DNA of 63,601 nucleotides from Paenibacillus sp. Soil787 (lineage in GTDB: Bacteria; Bacillota; Bacilli; Paenibacillales; NBRC-103111): contig NZ_LMSP01000019.1 in assembly GCF_001429545.1 (NCBI RefSeq), forward strand, positions 1 to 63,601, written 5' to 3'. Below the pieces are notes generated by a model. It worked only from the letters and a program-made list of their open reading frames with translations, was not told the origin of the DNA and did no database searches. The stretch's first letter is position 1, and each line of letters opens with the position of its first letter. The position numbers and the translations under genes are program-made. Positions 25,416-33,118 of the stretch are shown piece after piece.

Positions 25416-26405
25416 ATGATTATTCGCCTTGGATATGTGGCTATGTCGACGGTAGTCAAGAACGCATCCCCGTCCAAAACGATGACCGTCACGAACTTCA
25501 GCAAGCTTCTGGACCGAGATGCGGCCATTCGGAAGCTAGAGCGACTTGGCGCGGAAAATCTGCATAATACGCTTAGATTGCTCAGGCACAATCGTGCGCA
25601 TGACATCATGGTTTTTCGTTTTTCCTCCAGGCTGATCCCACTCATTGGGCATGAAATGTTAGGTGACTGGGACCCCATTACCACGCTTTCAGCGGAATTC
25701 CAAGAGCTCGGCAGCTACGCTAAGCAATCTGGCATGCGCGTAAGCTTTCATCCGGATCATTTCACTGTGCTGAGTACGCCAAAGGAAGATGTGCTGAAGA
25801 AATCAGTGGAGGATCTTGAGCGGCATACGGCTATGCTGAACGCGATGGGGCTGGGTATGGAAGCCATGTGCAATATTCATGTAGGTGGTTCCTACGGCGA
25901 TAAAGAGAAAGCGGCGAAGCGATTTATTCAGAATTTTTCCACGCTGCGCCCTGAAATTCAGAGGCGGATCACCCTTGAGAATGATGATAAGACCTTTACA
26001 GCGGATGAAACACTGGATATTGCAGAAAAGGTAGGAGCAGCCATGGTGTTGGATATTCATCATCATGCGGTCAATAACAACGGAGAGGATGCGGTAGATC
26101 TCTGGCCGCGGATCCGACAAACGTGGTCGAGACAGGAGAGTGAGCAGTCAGAACAGGCTGCAATCTTACTCCCGCCGAAAATCCATGTTTCAAGTCCAAA
26201 AAGTGAAACGGATCCAAGAAGTCATGCCGATTACGTGGAGGTAGGTCCTCTTTTCACATTCCTGCGTGCAATTACGCCAACCACGCCAAATCTCGATATT
26301 ATGATTGAAGCGAAGATGAAAGATGAAGCGTTATTTCGCCTTATGGAAGACCTCAAAATGCAAGAGGGAGTTTCAGTTCTCGATCAAGCCTCAATCCAGC
26401 TATAA
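25416..26405 (+). CDS. uvsE: UV damage endonuclease UvsE
   Basis: 329 residues. The TIM-barrel UvdE family nicks DNA 5-prime to UV photoproducts. The N-terminal RLGYVAMS and NLHNTLRLLRHN, FHPDHFTVLSTP, CNIHVGGSYGDKEKA, LENDDKTF and VLDIHHHAVNN motifs carry the His/Glu/Asp metal ligands. Start ATG follows TTGGAGGTTAGCCTTTC. The gene is monocistronic. In Bacillus the homologue is linked to spore UV resistance; that role here is inferred. Confidence 0.94.
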   Translation: MIIRLGYVAMSTVVKNASPSKTMTVTNFSKLLDRDAAIRKLERLGAENLHNTLRLLRHNRAHDIMVFRFSSRLIPLIGHEMLGDWDPITTLSAEFQELGSYAKQSGMRVSFHPDHFTVLSTPKEDVLKKSVEDLERHTAMLNAMGLGMEAMCNIHVGGSYGDKEKAAKRFIQNFSTLRPEIQRRITLENDDKTFTADETLDIAEKVGAAMVLDIHHHAVNNNGEDAVDLWPRIRQTWSRQESEQSEQAAILLPPKIHVSSPKSETDPRSHADYVEVGPLFTFLRAITPTTPNLDIMIEAKMKDEALFRLMEDLKMQEGVSVLDQASIQL

Positions 26406-26505
26406 CTATTCAGATTTAATTCTTGAATTGTTGGACAAAATGGGGTACTTTGGAGAGTGGGAATGAACGACGCACAATCCATTGTGAGAGGGGCTTCTTA
26501 ATACC

Positions 26506-27276
26506 ATGAGTCAATTGTTAACTGGAAAAAATATACTTGTAATGGGTGTTGCCAACGACCGCAGCATCGCTTGGGCTATTGCTCAATCCTTAGCGGCACA
26601 AGGAGCAAATCTTGTTTTTACGTTTGAAAATGAGCGTGTTGAGGAACGCGTTCGCAAGCTCGCAGATACGATTCCAGGCTCAACCTTGATGCCTTGCAAC
26701 GTAACTGTAGATGCTGAGATCGAAACACTTGCCTCTACACTCAAAGAGAAGTTCGGTGTGCTTCACGGTCTCGTACATAGTATTGCTTTTGCTAAAACCG
26801 AAGAGCTGGACGGGCTATTCGTTGACACATCGCGTGATGGTTTTGCATTAGCGCATGACATCAGCGCTTACTCCCTTGTAGCGGTATCCAAACGGATTTA
26901 CCCGCTGATGACAGAGGGCGGCAGCATCATGACGATGACCTACCTCGGCGCTGAGCGCGCGATGAAGAACTACAACGTCATGGGCGTTGCCAAAGCAGCG
27001 CTGGAAGCTAGCGTGCGCTACCTAGCGAATGACCTCGGCCAATTTGGCATTCGCGTGAACGGTATCTCCGCTGGCCCGATTCGTACCTTGGCTGCCAAAG
27101 GCATTAAAGACTTTAACTCCATCTTGCGCCAAGTAGAAGAGAAAGCGCCCCTGCGCAAAACAACGGATACGGCTGAAGTAGGCGACACAGCGATGTTCTT
27201 GATGAGTAACCTTTCCCGTGGTATCACGGGTGAAGTGATCTATGTAGATGGCGGATATCATATCGTTGGCATTTAA
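26506..27276 (+). CDS. fabI: Enoyl-ACP reductase (NADH)
   Basis: 256 residues of the short-chain dehydrogenase fold. It reduces enoyl-ACP in the last step of each fatty-acid elongation cycle. The catalytic residues Tyr146, Tyr156 and Lys163 match the numbering of well-studied FabI enzymes, and GVANDRSIAWAIA is the NAD-binding loop. The start follows GAGAGGGGCTTCTTAATACC. No clear FapR box (TTAGTACC type) was seen upstream. A terminator follows. Confidence 0.96.
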   Translation: MSQLLTGKNILVMGVANDRSIAWAIAQSLAAQGANLVFTFENERVEERVRKLADTIPGSTLMPCNVTVDAEIETLASTLKEKFGVLHGLVHSIAFAKTEELDGLFVDTSRDGFALAHDISAYSLVAVSKRIYPLMTEGGSIMTMTYLGAERAMKNYNVMGVAKAALEASVRYLANDLGQFGIRVNGISAGPIRTLAAKGIKDFNSILRQVEEKAPLRKTTDTAEVGDTAMFLMSNLSRGITGEVIYVDGGYHIVGI

Positions 27277-27295
27277 TCCTGCATACTAAGAAATT

Positions 27296-27327
27296 CCGTA
27301 TTGCCTTAAGGGTGATACGGTTTTTTT
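27296..27327 (+). terminator. fabI terminator
   Basis: CCGTATtGCC-ttaa-GGgTgATACGG followed by seven T. Confidence 0.85.
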
Positions 27328-27466
27328 ACGCAAAAAACAGGCTGTTTTCTAGTTGAAATGTAAAATTATACGAATATTTTGGGATGAAACGTACTAGTAT
27401 TTAAAACGTATAATTTACTATACTGGAATTACCGATTAAATTAATGAAAAGAAAGAGTTGATATAA

Positions 27467-28327
27467 ATGGTTGATAGTAAGGTGGAGCCTTTCGTGGTGG
27501 GCAGTAAGAGCTTTACAGCGGTGGCTATTAATACGGCAGCCAAGGCTGGGCAATGGATTAAGAGCAAGCTGGGGGACATTAATCGCGTGGATACGAAGTA
27601 CTCCTCGCAAGATTTGGTCACTGAGGTGGATAAAGGTTCGGAGAAGCTCATTCGTAATTTGATTATGACTCATTTCCCGGATCACTCCATTCTTGGTGAA
27701 GAAGGCGTGGAGCCTGGGCCAGAGGCATCGGCCAAAGCACTTCAAGCGATGAGCGATGAGGAATATCTCTGGATCGTGGATCCGATTGATGGAACGACGA
27801 ACTTTGTTCACGGCTTTCCATTCTACTCCGTTTCGATTGCTCTGGCACATAAAGGTGAGATCATTGTAGGTGTCGTTTATGACCCTTCGCGTGACGAGTT
27901 GTTCGTCGCTGAAAAAGGGAAAGGCGCCTATATGCACGGCAATAAGACGGCGGTTTCGCTCGATAGCAAGCTATCTGAGAGCTTGGTAGCAACCGGCTTC
28001 CCTGCGGACCGTGACGGCGCGCTCCCGATCAATCTTAAAGGGACATTGGCTTTAGCGCCAAAGGTAAGGAATCTTCGCTCGGGTGGGTCAGCAGCGCTGC
28101 ATATGGCTTACGTCGCAGCTGGACGATTAAGCGGGTTCTGGGAGATTGGTCTTAGCGCATGGGATGTTGCTGCAGGCTCATTGTTGATTCAAGAATCCGG
28201 CGGTAATGTGAGCGATACAGCTGGGAATCCATACCGGCTTTCCGTGCGGAACGTGCTTGCTACCAATGGTCATATCCATGACGAACTTCAGCAGGAGTTG
28301 GCTGGAGCGGGAGCGACGGGTTTGTAA
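27467..28327 (+). CDS. Inositol monophosphatase family protein
   Basis: 286 residues. The metal-dependent phosphatase motifs are complete: GEEG, DPIDGTTNFVHG (motif A) and SAWDVAAGSLLIQESGG (motif B). The substrate may be inositol-1-phosphate or another small phosphate; homologues are called SuhB. The first ~15 residues are poorly conserved. The ribosome binding site is weak (GAAAGAG). It is followed by the remnant glycerol-kinase locus. Confidence 0.9.
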   Translation: MVDSKVEPFVVGSKSFTAVAINTAAKAGQWIKSKLGDINRVDTKYSSQDLVTEVDKGSEKLIRNLIMTHFPDHSILGEEGVEPGPEASAKALQAMSDEEYLWIVDPIDGTTNFVHGFPFYSVSIALAHKGEIIVGVVYDPSRDELFVAEKGKGAYMHGNKTAVSLDSKLSESLVATGFPADRDGALPINLKGTLALAPKVRNLRSGGSAALHMAYVAAGRLSGFWEIGLSAWDVAAGSLLIQESGGNVSDTAGNPYRLSVRNVLATNGHIHDELQQELAGAGATGL

Positions 28328-28348
28328 GCTTGAGCAGCTTACCTGATG

Positions 28349-28906
<558 letters not shown>

Positions 28907-28986
28907 AGTGTGAGAATGGCGCTAAAGCGAAGTGAGAGGTCAAAAATGTACTTTTCAGATACTCTAAGTAAAGTAGCATGTTGAAT

Positions 28987-29176
28987 CCTGAGAAGGCAGA
29001 AAAGGCTGTCTCGGGGCACGAATGCAGTTAATGTGGCGTGAGACGTCTGAAAAGGACCTCTCAGTTGCTGAGAGAAGGCGAGTTAGCGGATTTGCAGCCT
29101 GAGAAGGTAAAAAGGATCGTCTCGGGGGCCTCAATGGAGCGAAAGTTTCCTGAGACGTCTGAAGAAGACCTCTCAG
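28987..29176. repeat. Phased dyad array A7 (arms CCTGAGA/TCTCGGG)
   Basis: Four long-stemmed dyads are centred near 29001, 29051, 29112 and 29163 (intervals 50, 61, 51), arranged as two tandem 111-bp copies. The last is CTGAGA-C-GTCT-GAAGA-AGAC-C-TCTCAG with a 5-base loop. No gene is seen in 28907-29498; small frames crossing the array are rejected. Confidence 0.8.
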
Positions 29177-29251
29177 CAACTGTCAGGAAAACTAAAAGAG
29201 AAGCAAGGAGAATTATCCCCTAGCCCAGCGCAGAAAATAATATGAAAAAAA

Positions 29252-29275
29252 AGCCTCCTCGTGCTTGAGGAGGCT
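29252..29275 (-). terminator. Hairpin with minus-strand T-run
   Basis: AGCCTCCTC-GTGCTT-GAGGAGGCT is preceded on the plus strand by eight A, so it would terminate minus-strand transcription. No minus-strand gene is found upstream of it; it may act on antisense transcripts. Confidence 0.5.
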
Positions 29276-29282
29276 ATCGTTC

Positions 29283-29375
29283 GTAGATAAAAAAGTATAA
29301 GTTTTATACTTTTGCTTCGCATCTGCCTTGACAAACGCGCTCGTCTCTGAAGGACGACGGAGTCGTTTATCCTTG
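29283..29375 (+). repeat. Double-hairpin repeat, copy 6
   Basis: Full copy: GTAGATAAAAAAGTATAAG..TTATACTTTTGCTTCGCATCTGCC, then ACAAACGCGCTCGTC-TCTGAA-GGACGACGG...CGTTTATCCTTGG. Confidence 0.8.
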
Positions 29376-29413
29376 GCTGTAAGTCAAGTCTGGTCTAAAC
29401 ACTCAATATGCTC

Positions 29414-29450
29414 TATAATATGAGGTATATCATTTATTTAAACGTTTCAA
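29414..29450 (+). promoter_or_regulatory. Candidate kdg operon promoter and LacI-type operator
   Basis: TATAAT at 29414-29419 (the -35 is weak), then TTTAAACGTTTCAA (29437-29450), a dyad with the AACGTT core typical of LacI-family sites such as KdgR. The position downstream of the promoter fits repression. Confidence 0.4.
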
Positions 29451-29498
29451 TTAATTGAACACGCACAAGCGTGATCGGGAAATGGATGGAGAGCTTCT

Positions 29499-30476
29499 AT
29501 GACGGCAAATACACAATCGCATTCAGGATCTGGCCCGGATATCATCACATTTGGGGAAACGATGGCACTGCTCATGCCCTCCGGTGGCAAGGGTTTGGAA
29601 TATTCATCTGAGCTTCACAGCCTATTTGGTGGTGCAGAAAGCAATGTAGCGATTGGAATATCGCGTCTTGGTGGCAAGGTCGGCTGGTTCGGACGGTTAG
29701 GCAAAGATCCATTAGGCCGTATGATTTTCAAAAAAATCCGTGGTGAAGGCGTCGATGTTTCACGTGCTGAGTTAACTGCAGAAGCTCCTACGGGGCTCAT
29801 GATGCGTGAAGTTCTTATGGGCAAAACGTCTGTCTACTATTATCGTAAAAATTCAGCAGCTAGTCAGATGGGTGCGAAGCATTTGGATGAAGCTTATATC
29901 GCTGGGGCCAAAATCCTGCATATCACAGGCATCACTCCTGCCTTGAGCGAGTCTTGTAAAGAGGCGGCTTTCGAAGCAGTTCGCATAGCTCGTAAGCATG
30001 GCGTCAAGATTAGCTTTGATCCTAATTTGCGTTTGAAGCTTTGGAGTATAGAAGAGGCGCGTCCCGTGCTGTTAGAACTGGCTAAGCTGTCTGATATTTT
30101 CTTGCCTGGTTTAGATGAACTGAAGCTGCTCTACCAGACAGAGGACTGGGATGTTATCGTGAGCAAGCTGCGTGAATTATCCGCGATATCCATCGTCAAA
30201 GGTGGAGAAAATGAGACGTACGTCGTAACCTCAGATAGCGTTACTGCAGTTCCTTATTTCAAAGCGGAGTATGTGATTGACACGGTTGGAGCGGGTGATG
30301 GTTTTTGTGCGGGCTTTTTGGTTGGCTTGTTAAAAGAGTACGACTATGCGGCTGCTGTGCGTATCGGTAACCTCGTGGGATCCTTGATCGTTCAGACCGA
30401 AGGTGACTGGGAAGGTGCTCCGACTTGGGAACAAGTGGATGCTGTACTTAACGATGTTAAACATATTGAACGTTAA
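29499..30476 (+). CDS. kdgK: PfkB-family sugar kinase, likely 2-keto-3-deoxygluconate kinase
   Basis: 325 residues of the ribokinase fold. ITFGETMALLMP, the glycine-rich FGGAESNVAIGISRLGG and the ATP/anion-hole signature DTVGAGDGFCAGFLVGLL with the catalytic Asp are seen. The next gene, 30 bp downstream, is a KDPG aldolase, so the pair most likely phosphorylates KDG and splits the product to pyruvate and glyceraldehyde-3-phosphate (pectin/glucuronate catabolism). Start ATG with ATGGAGAGC. The assignment to KDG rests largely on context. Confidence 0.9.
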   Translation: MTANTQSHSGSGPDIITFGETMALLMPSGGKGLEYSSELHSLFGGAESNVAIGISRLGGKVGWFGRLGKDPLGRMIFKKIRGEGVDVSRAELTAEAPTGLMMREVLMGKTSVYYYRKNSAASQMGAKHLDEAYIAGAKILHITGITPALSESCKEAAFEAVRIARKHGVKISFDPNLRLKLWSIEEARPVLLELAKLSDIFLPGLDELKLLYQTEDWDVIVSKLRELSAISIVKGGENETYVVTSDSVTAVPYFKAEYVIDTVGAGDGFCAGFLVGLLKEYDYAAAVRIGNLVGSLIVQTEGDWEGAPTWEQVDAVLNDVKHIER

Positions 30477-30505
30477 ATGCTTGAAATAGAAAGGTGTAGA
30501 TTCTA

Positions 30506-31168
30506 ATGAAAAAAATTAAACTTATCCAACAAATATCAAGTGAAGGTGTCGTTGCCGTTCTACGTGGCGATACGCCAGAAGAAGTCGTGGAAATGGCCGA
30601 TCAAGCCATTGCCGGCGGTATTAAGGTCATCGAGGTCACAATGACCGTGCCTTTCGCGCTGCGTGCTATCGAGGAGCTCGCGAAGCGCTACTCGAGCACA
30701 GCGCAGGACGCGGCCAAGTACGCGATCATCGGGGTGGGCACAGCCCTTGACCCCGAGACGGCGCGTGCCGCGATCCTCAGCGGGGCCGAGTTCGTCGTCG
30801 GCCCATCGCTTAACCCGAAAACGGTTGAGCTATGCAACCGTTATAGAGTTCCCGTCATGCCAGGATGCATGACGATTCAAGAGATTCAGACGGCGCTTGA
30901 GCTCGGCGTCGATATCGTCAAGCTCTTCCCGGGCAATCTCTATTCGCCCGCGATGATTAAGGCCATTAAAGGTCCGCTGCCGCAGGCGAACATCATGCCG
31001 ACCGGCGGCGTCTCGCTGAGCAACCTCGGCGAGTGGATCCAGGCCGGCGCCGTTGCCGTCGGCATCGGTTCCGATTTGACTAGCGAAGCCGTCAAAACCC
31101 GTAACTACAGCCTTGTTGCTGACAAGGCAGCTCAATATATCGAGGCCTACAAAGCGGCCAAGAAGTAG
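30506..31168 (+). CDS. kdgA: 2-dehydro-3-deoxy-phosphogluconate (KHG/KDPG) aldolase
   Basis: 220 residues, class I aldolase TIM barrel. Schiff-base Lys is in VDIVKLFPGN, the catalytic Glu in KVIEVTMTVP, and the phosphate loop in PTGGVSLSN. It yields pyruvate and glyceraldehyde-3-phosphate from KDPG. Cotranscribed with the kinase and ended by a strong terminator. The middle (about 30660-31080) is GC-rich compared with the kinase. Confidence 0.94.
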   Translation: MKKIKLIQQISSEGVVAVLRGDTPEEVVEMADQAIAGGIKVIEVTMTVPFALRAIEELAKRYSSTAQDAAKYAIIGVGTALDPETARAAILSGAEFVVGPSLNPKTVELCNRYRVPVMPGCMTIQEIQTALELGVDIVKLFPGNLYSPAMIKAIKGPLPQANIMPTGGVSLSNLGEWIQAGAVAVGIGSDLTSEAVKTRNYSLVADKAAQYIEAYKAAKK

Positions 31169-31176
31169 GAAATACG

Positions 31177-31215
31177 TACGCTCCGTCGAAATGATGACGG
31201 AGCGTATTTTTTTTT
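31177..31215 (+). terminator. kdgA terminator
   Basis: An 11-bp stem TACGCTCCGTC / GACGGAGCGTA followed by nine T. The last T overlap the leader of the next gene. Confidence 0.9.
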
Positions 31216-31234
31216 GATGAAAGGAAAAGAATCT

Positions 31235-32119
31235 ATGAGTCAAGGCAAAGCGAGGCTGCTGCTGCAGGTCGATAATCTTCAGGAGTCGGTGACTTTTTAT
31301 ACAAAACAGCTTGGTTGGGAATTGGTGGAGGCAGCGCCAGAAGGTCATGCAGCATTGCTTCGCGTTTGGTTGAACGATGAAGTTGTATTGCTACAGAGAG
31401 TTCAGCTAACCAAGCAGGAGCATGAATTGCAAGAGGCTTGCCTAACTCGTTGGTTGCAGCCTAAGACCTCTACCCCGCAAGCGGGGGATCTCGTTTATAT
31501 AGGGGTTAGTTCCGTTAACGAAGTGGAAAAAAGCTTGCAAGAAAACGGATGGAATGAGCTGAGAAAAGAAGAAGAAACGGGGCATATTCATAAGCTGTTT
31601 GTTCCCGCCGTTGATGGGTATATCTTCGTTTTCTGGGAGGAACTTTTTGCTTCGGATGATGAAATTATGAAGATGTACGCTGATGGAATTGACGAGTTGG
31701 AATGTGCCGTAGATGGCTTGTCTGAGGAACAGCTCAATGTAACGGAAGCGCCGGGTAAATGGTCGATTCGTGAACAAGTCTTGCATCTGATTGATTTGGA
31801 ATTAGTCACCATCCACAAAGTGAAATTTGCCCTAGCGGAGTCGGGGCGTACCTACCAAGGAAATCCTTTTTCGCAGGACGATTGGAGGATCAGTCTTCAT
31901 TACTCGACGCGGCCAATAACATACGAAGTGCAGCTATTTCGTAGTTTGAGACAGCATATCCTTGGATTGTGTGAATATCTGCCCAGCGCGCTTGATCGGA
32001 CAGTTATTACCACAAATAATCGCGAAGAGTCTGTTGCTAGATTGCTCAAAATGATGGCAGGGCATGCTAGGCATCATGTCCGAGCTGTGGAGCGGATTCG
32101 TGAACTTCATGGCTTTTGA
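31235..32119 (+). CDS. VOC (glyoxalase-like) / DinB fusion protein
   Basis: 294 residues from ATG 31235 after AAAGGAAAAG. Residues ~5-135 resemble a VOC/glyoxalase-bleomycin-resistance domain (ARLLLQVDNLQESVTFYTKQLGWELVE, and VDGYIFVFWE at its end). Residues ~145-290 are a DinB/YfiT-like four-helix domain with EAPGKWSIREQVLHLIDLE, the metal-binding His motifs and GHARHHVRAVERI. Both families bind divalent metals; DinB members include thiol transferases. The fusion suggests a thiol- or metal-linked detoxification role, but the substrate is unknown. Confidence 0.8.
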   Translation: MSQGKARLLLQVDNLQESVTFYTKQLGWELVEAAPEGHAALLRVWLNDEVVLLQRVQLTKQEHELQEACLTRWLQPKTSTPQAGDLVYIGVSSVNEVEKSLQENGWNELRKEEETGHIHKLFVPAVDGYIFVFWEELFASDDEIMKMYADGIDELECAVDGLSEEQLNVTEAPGKWSIREQVLHLIDLELVTIHKVKFALAESGRTYQGNPFSQDDWRISLHYSTRPITYEVQLFRSLRQHILGLCEYLPSALDRTVITTNNREESVARLLKMMAGHARHHVRAVERIRELHGF

Positions 32120-32290
32120 TTTCGGTTACGGTTACGGCATGCTATAACAATGCAGAAAAACCCAAGAGCACAAGCTCCATATACTGCAAGCTGGTTTCAG
32201 TGTTCAACAGGTATCGGCTTGTTTGGTATATACAAGGTGCTTCACCCACTATCATATAAGTTCAAGTATCCACTCAATCATCCGTAACAT

Positions 32291-32473
32291 GTTGTAAAAA
32301 ATGCAACAATTGCTGCCAAAATCTCGCCTCTCTCCCTTCTTTGTTGTATTATGTACAACAATTTGGTCCAATACAGGCCATTTCGCAATAAATAGGCTCA
32401 AAATGTTGTACGAAATGCAACTTCATGTTGCGAAATCGCCTTTTGACGTGTGAATTGTTGTAAAAAATACAAC
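32291..32473. repeat. Phased dyad array A8 (arms GTTGTA/TGCAAC)
   Basis: Four units (GTTGTAAAAAATGCAAC, GTTGTATTATGTACAAC, GTTGTACGAAATGCAAC, GTTGTAAAAAATACAAC) are centred at 32299, 32351, 32413 and 32465: intervals 52, 62, 52. The array lies between convergent genes. Confidence 0.9.
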
Positions 32474-32550
32474 ACTGGTAACTACTAATGCCCATCTACC
32501 CTCCGAAAGCTGAATGACTCTAAAATCGAATTTTTTACGTTAAGCGAACG

Positions 32551-32730
32551 AAGACTGCAGGTGTATCTGATGGCGATATCAAGCTTTCGGTTCATGTTCC
32601 TCACAGAGAGGCAGTGCTAGCCGATTTGATGGAAAACCCATTAGAGACGCTGAGAGGCGAAGACGGCCACTACCAGCTTTCCTTTACGTCGTTTGAAATT
32701 AAAACCGTACTCATTCGCTTGTCACATTAA
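32551..32730 (+). pseudogene. C-terminal remnant of a glycoside hydrolase (GH38-like)
   Basis: A frame without a start reads KTAGVSDGDIKLSVHVPH, then ADLMENPLETLRGEDGHYQLSF and TSFEIKTVLIRLSH, ending in TAA at 32730. This is the pattern of the last beta-sandwich strands of GH38 alpha-mannosidases (acidic start, Leu-rich strand, final FEIKT). The upstream part is absent. Family assignment is moderate. Confidence 0.5.
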
Positions 32731-32761
32731 ATGCCTGCTTAGGACTTAGTGTATGGATACC

Positions 32762-32813
32762 AAAGAGCCCGATAACCGCGTTTCACTAGAAACGAATTAC
32801 CGGGTTCTTTGTG
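32762..32813. other. Long imperfect hairpin
   Basis: CAAAGAGCCCGATAA pairs with TTACCGGGTTCTTTG, with an inner GTTTC-ACTA-GAAAC. There is no clear T-run. It could terminate in either direction between the remnant and the small minus-strand gene. Confidence 0.45.
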
Positions 32814-32848
32814 TTGGTCCCTCTTTCGACGGGTGAGGGGGGAGTTAC

Positions 32849-32974
32849 TTACTTCTTTTGTTCCGCTTCATATTCACTGGCGAATTCCTCCAGAGACTTC
32901 ACCTTACCATGTGGATTGTGAGCTTGTTTGCGGCTTTTCCATGCTGCTTCATCGCGGCGTTTCGAGTGGCTCAT
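32849..32974 (-). CDS. Very small basic protein (41 residues)
   Basis: Starts at ATG 32974 with ATAGGAGG seven bases upstream. The product is hydrophilic and strongly charged (MSHSKRRDEAAWKSRKQAHN, then PHGKVKSLEEFASEYEAEQKK). No signal or membrane segment. The excellent ribosome binding site supports translation. I do not recognise a family. It lies downstream of gltB but after a terminator. Confidence 0.65.
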   Translation of the reverse strand: MSHSKRRDEAAWKSRKQAHNPHGKVKSLEEFASEYEAEQKK

Positions 32975-33069
32975 AGCTAAAAACCTCCTATGGTATGCGG
33001 ATGGGTGCTGCATTAATAAAATGCGATGGTTGGATATATTTTATGCACGCGATGCAAATTCTTCCCATC

Positions 33070-33111
33070 AAAAAGCTCCACAAGACCTGTTAAGGTCCTG
33101 TGGAGCTTTTT
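33070..33111. terminator. Bidirectional terminator after gltB
   Basis: AAAAAGCTCCACAAGACC and GGTCCTGTGGAGCTTTTT form a long stem with A/T flanks on both sides. It ends gltB on the minus strand. Confidence 0.85.
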
Positions 33112-33118
33112 GGATGAT

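Noticed and set aside
26406..26505. FapR site upstream of fabI
   Set aside because: No TTAGTACC-like sequence was found in the 100 bp before the gene.
28987..29176. T-box or other known riboswitch in the CTGAGA hairpins
   Set aside because: No T-box sequence, specifier loop or terminator-antiterminator pair; the 50-61-51 spacing places it with the phased dyad arrays.
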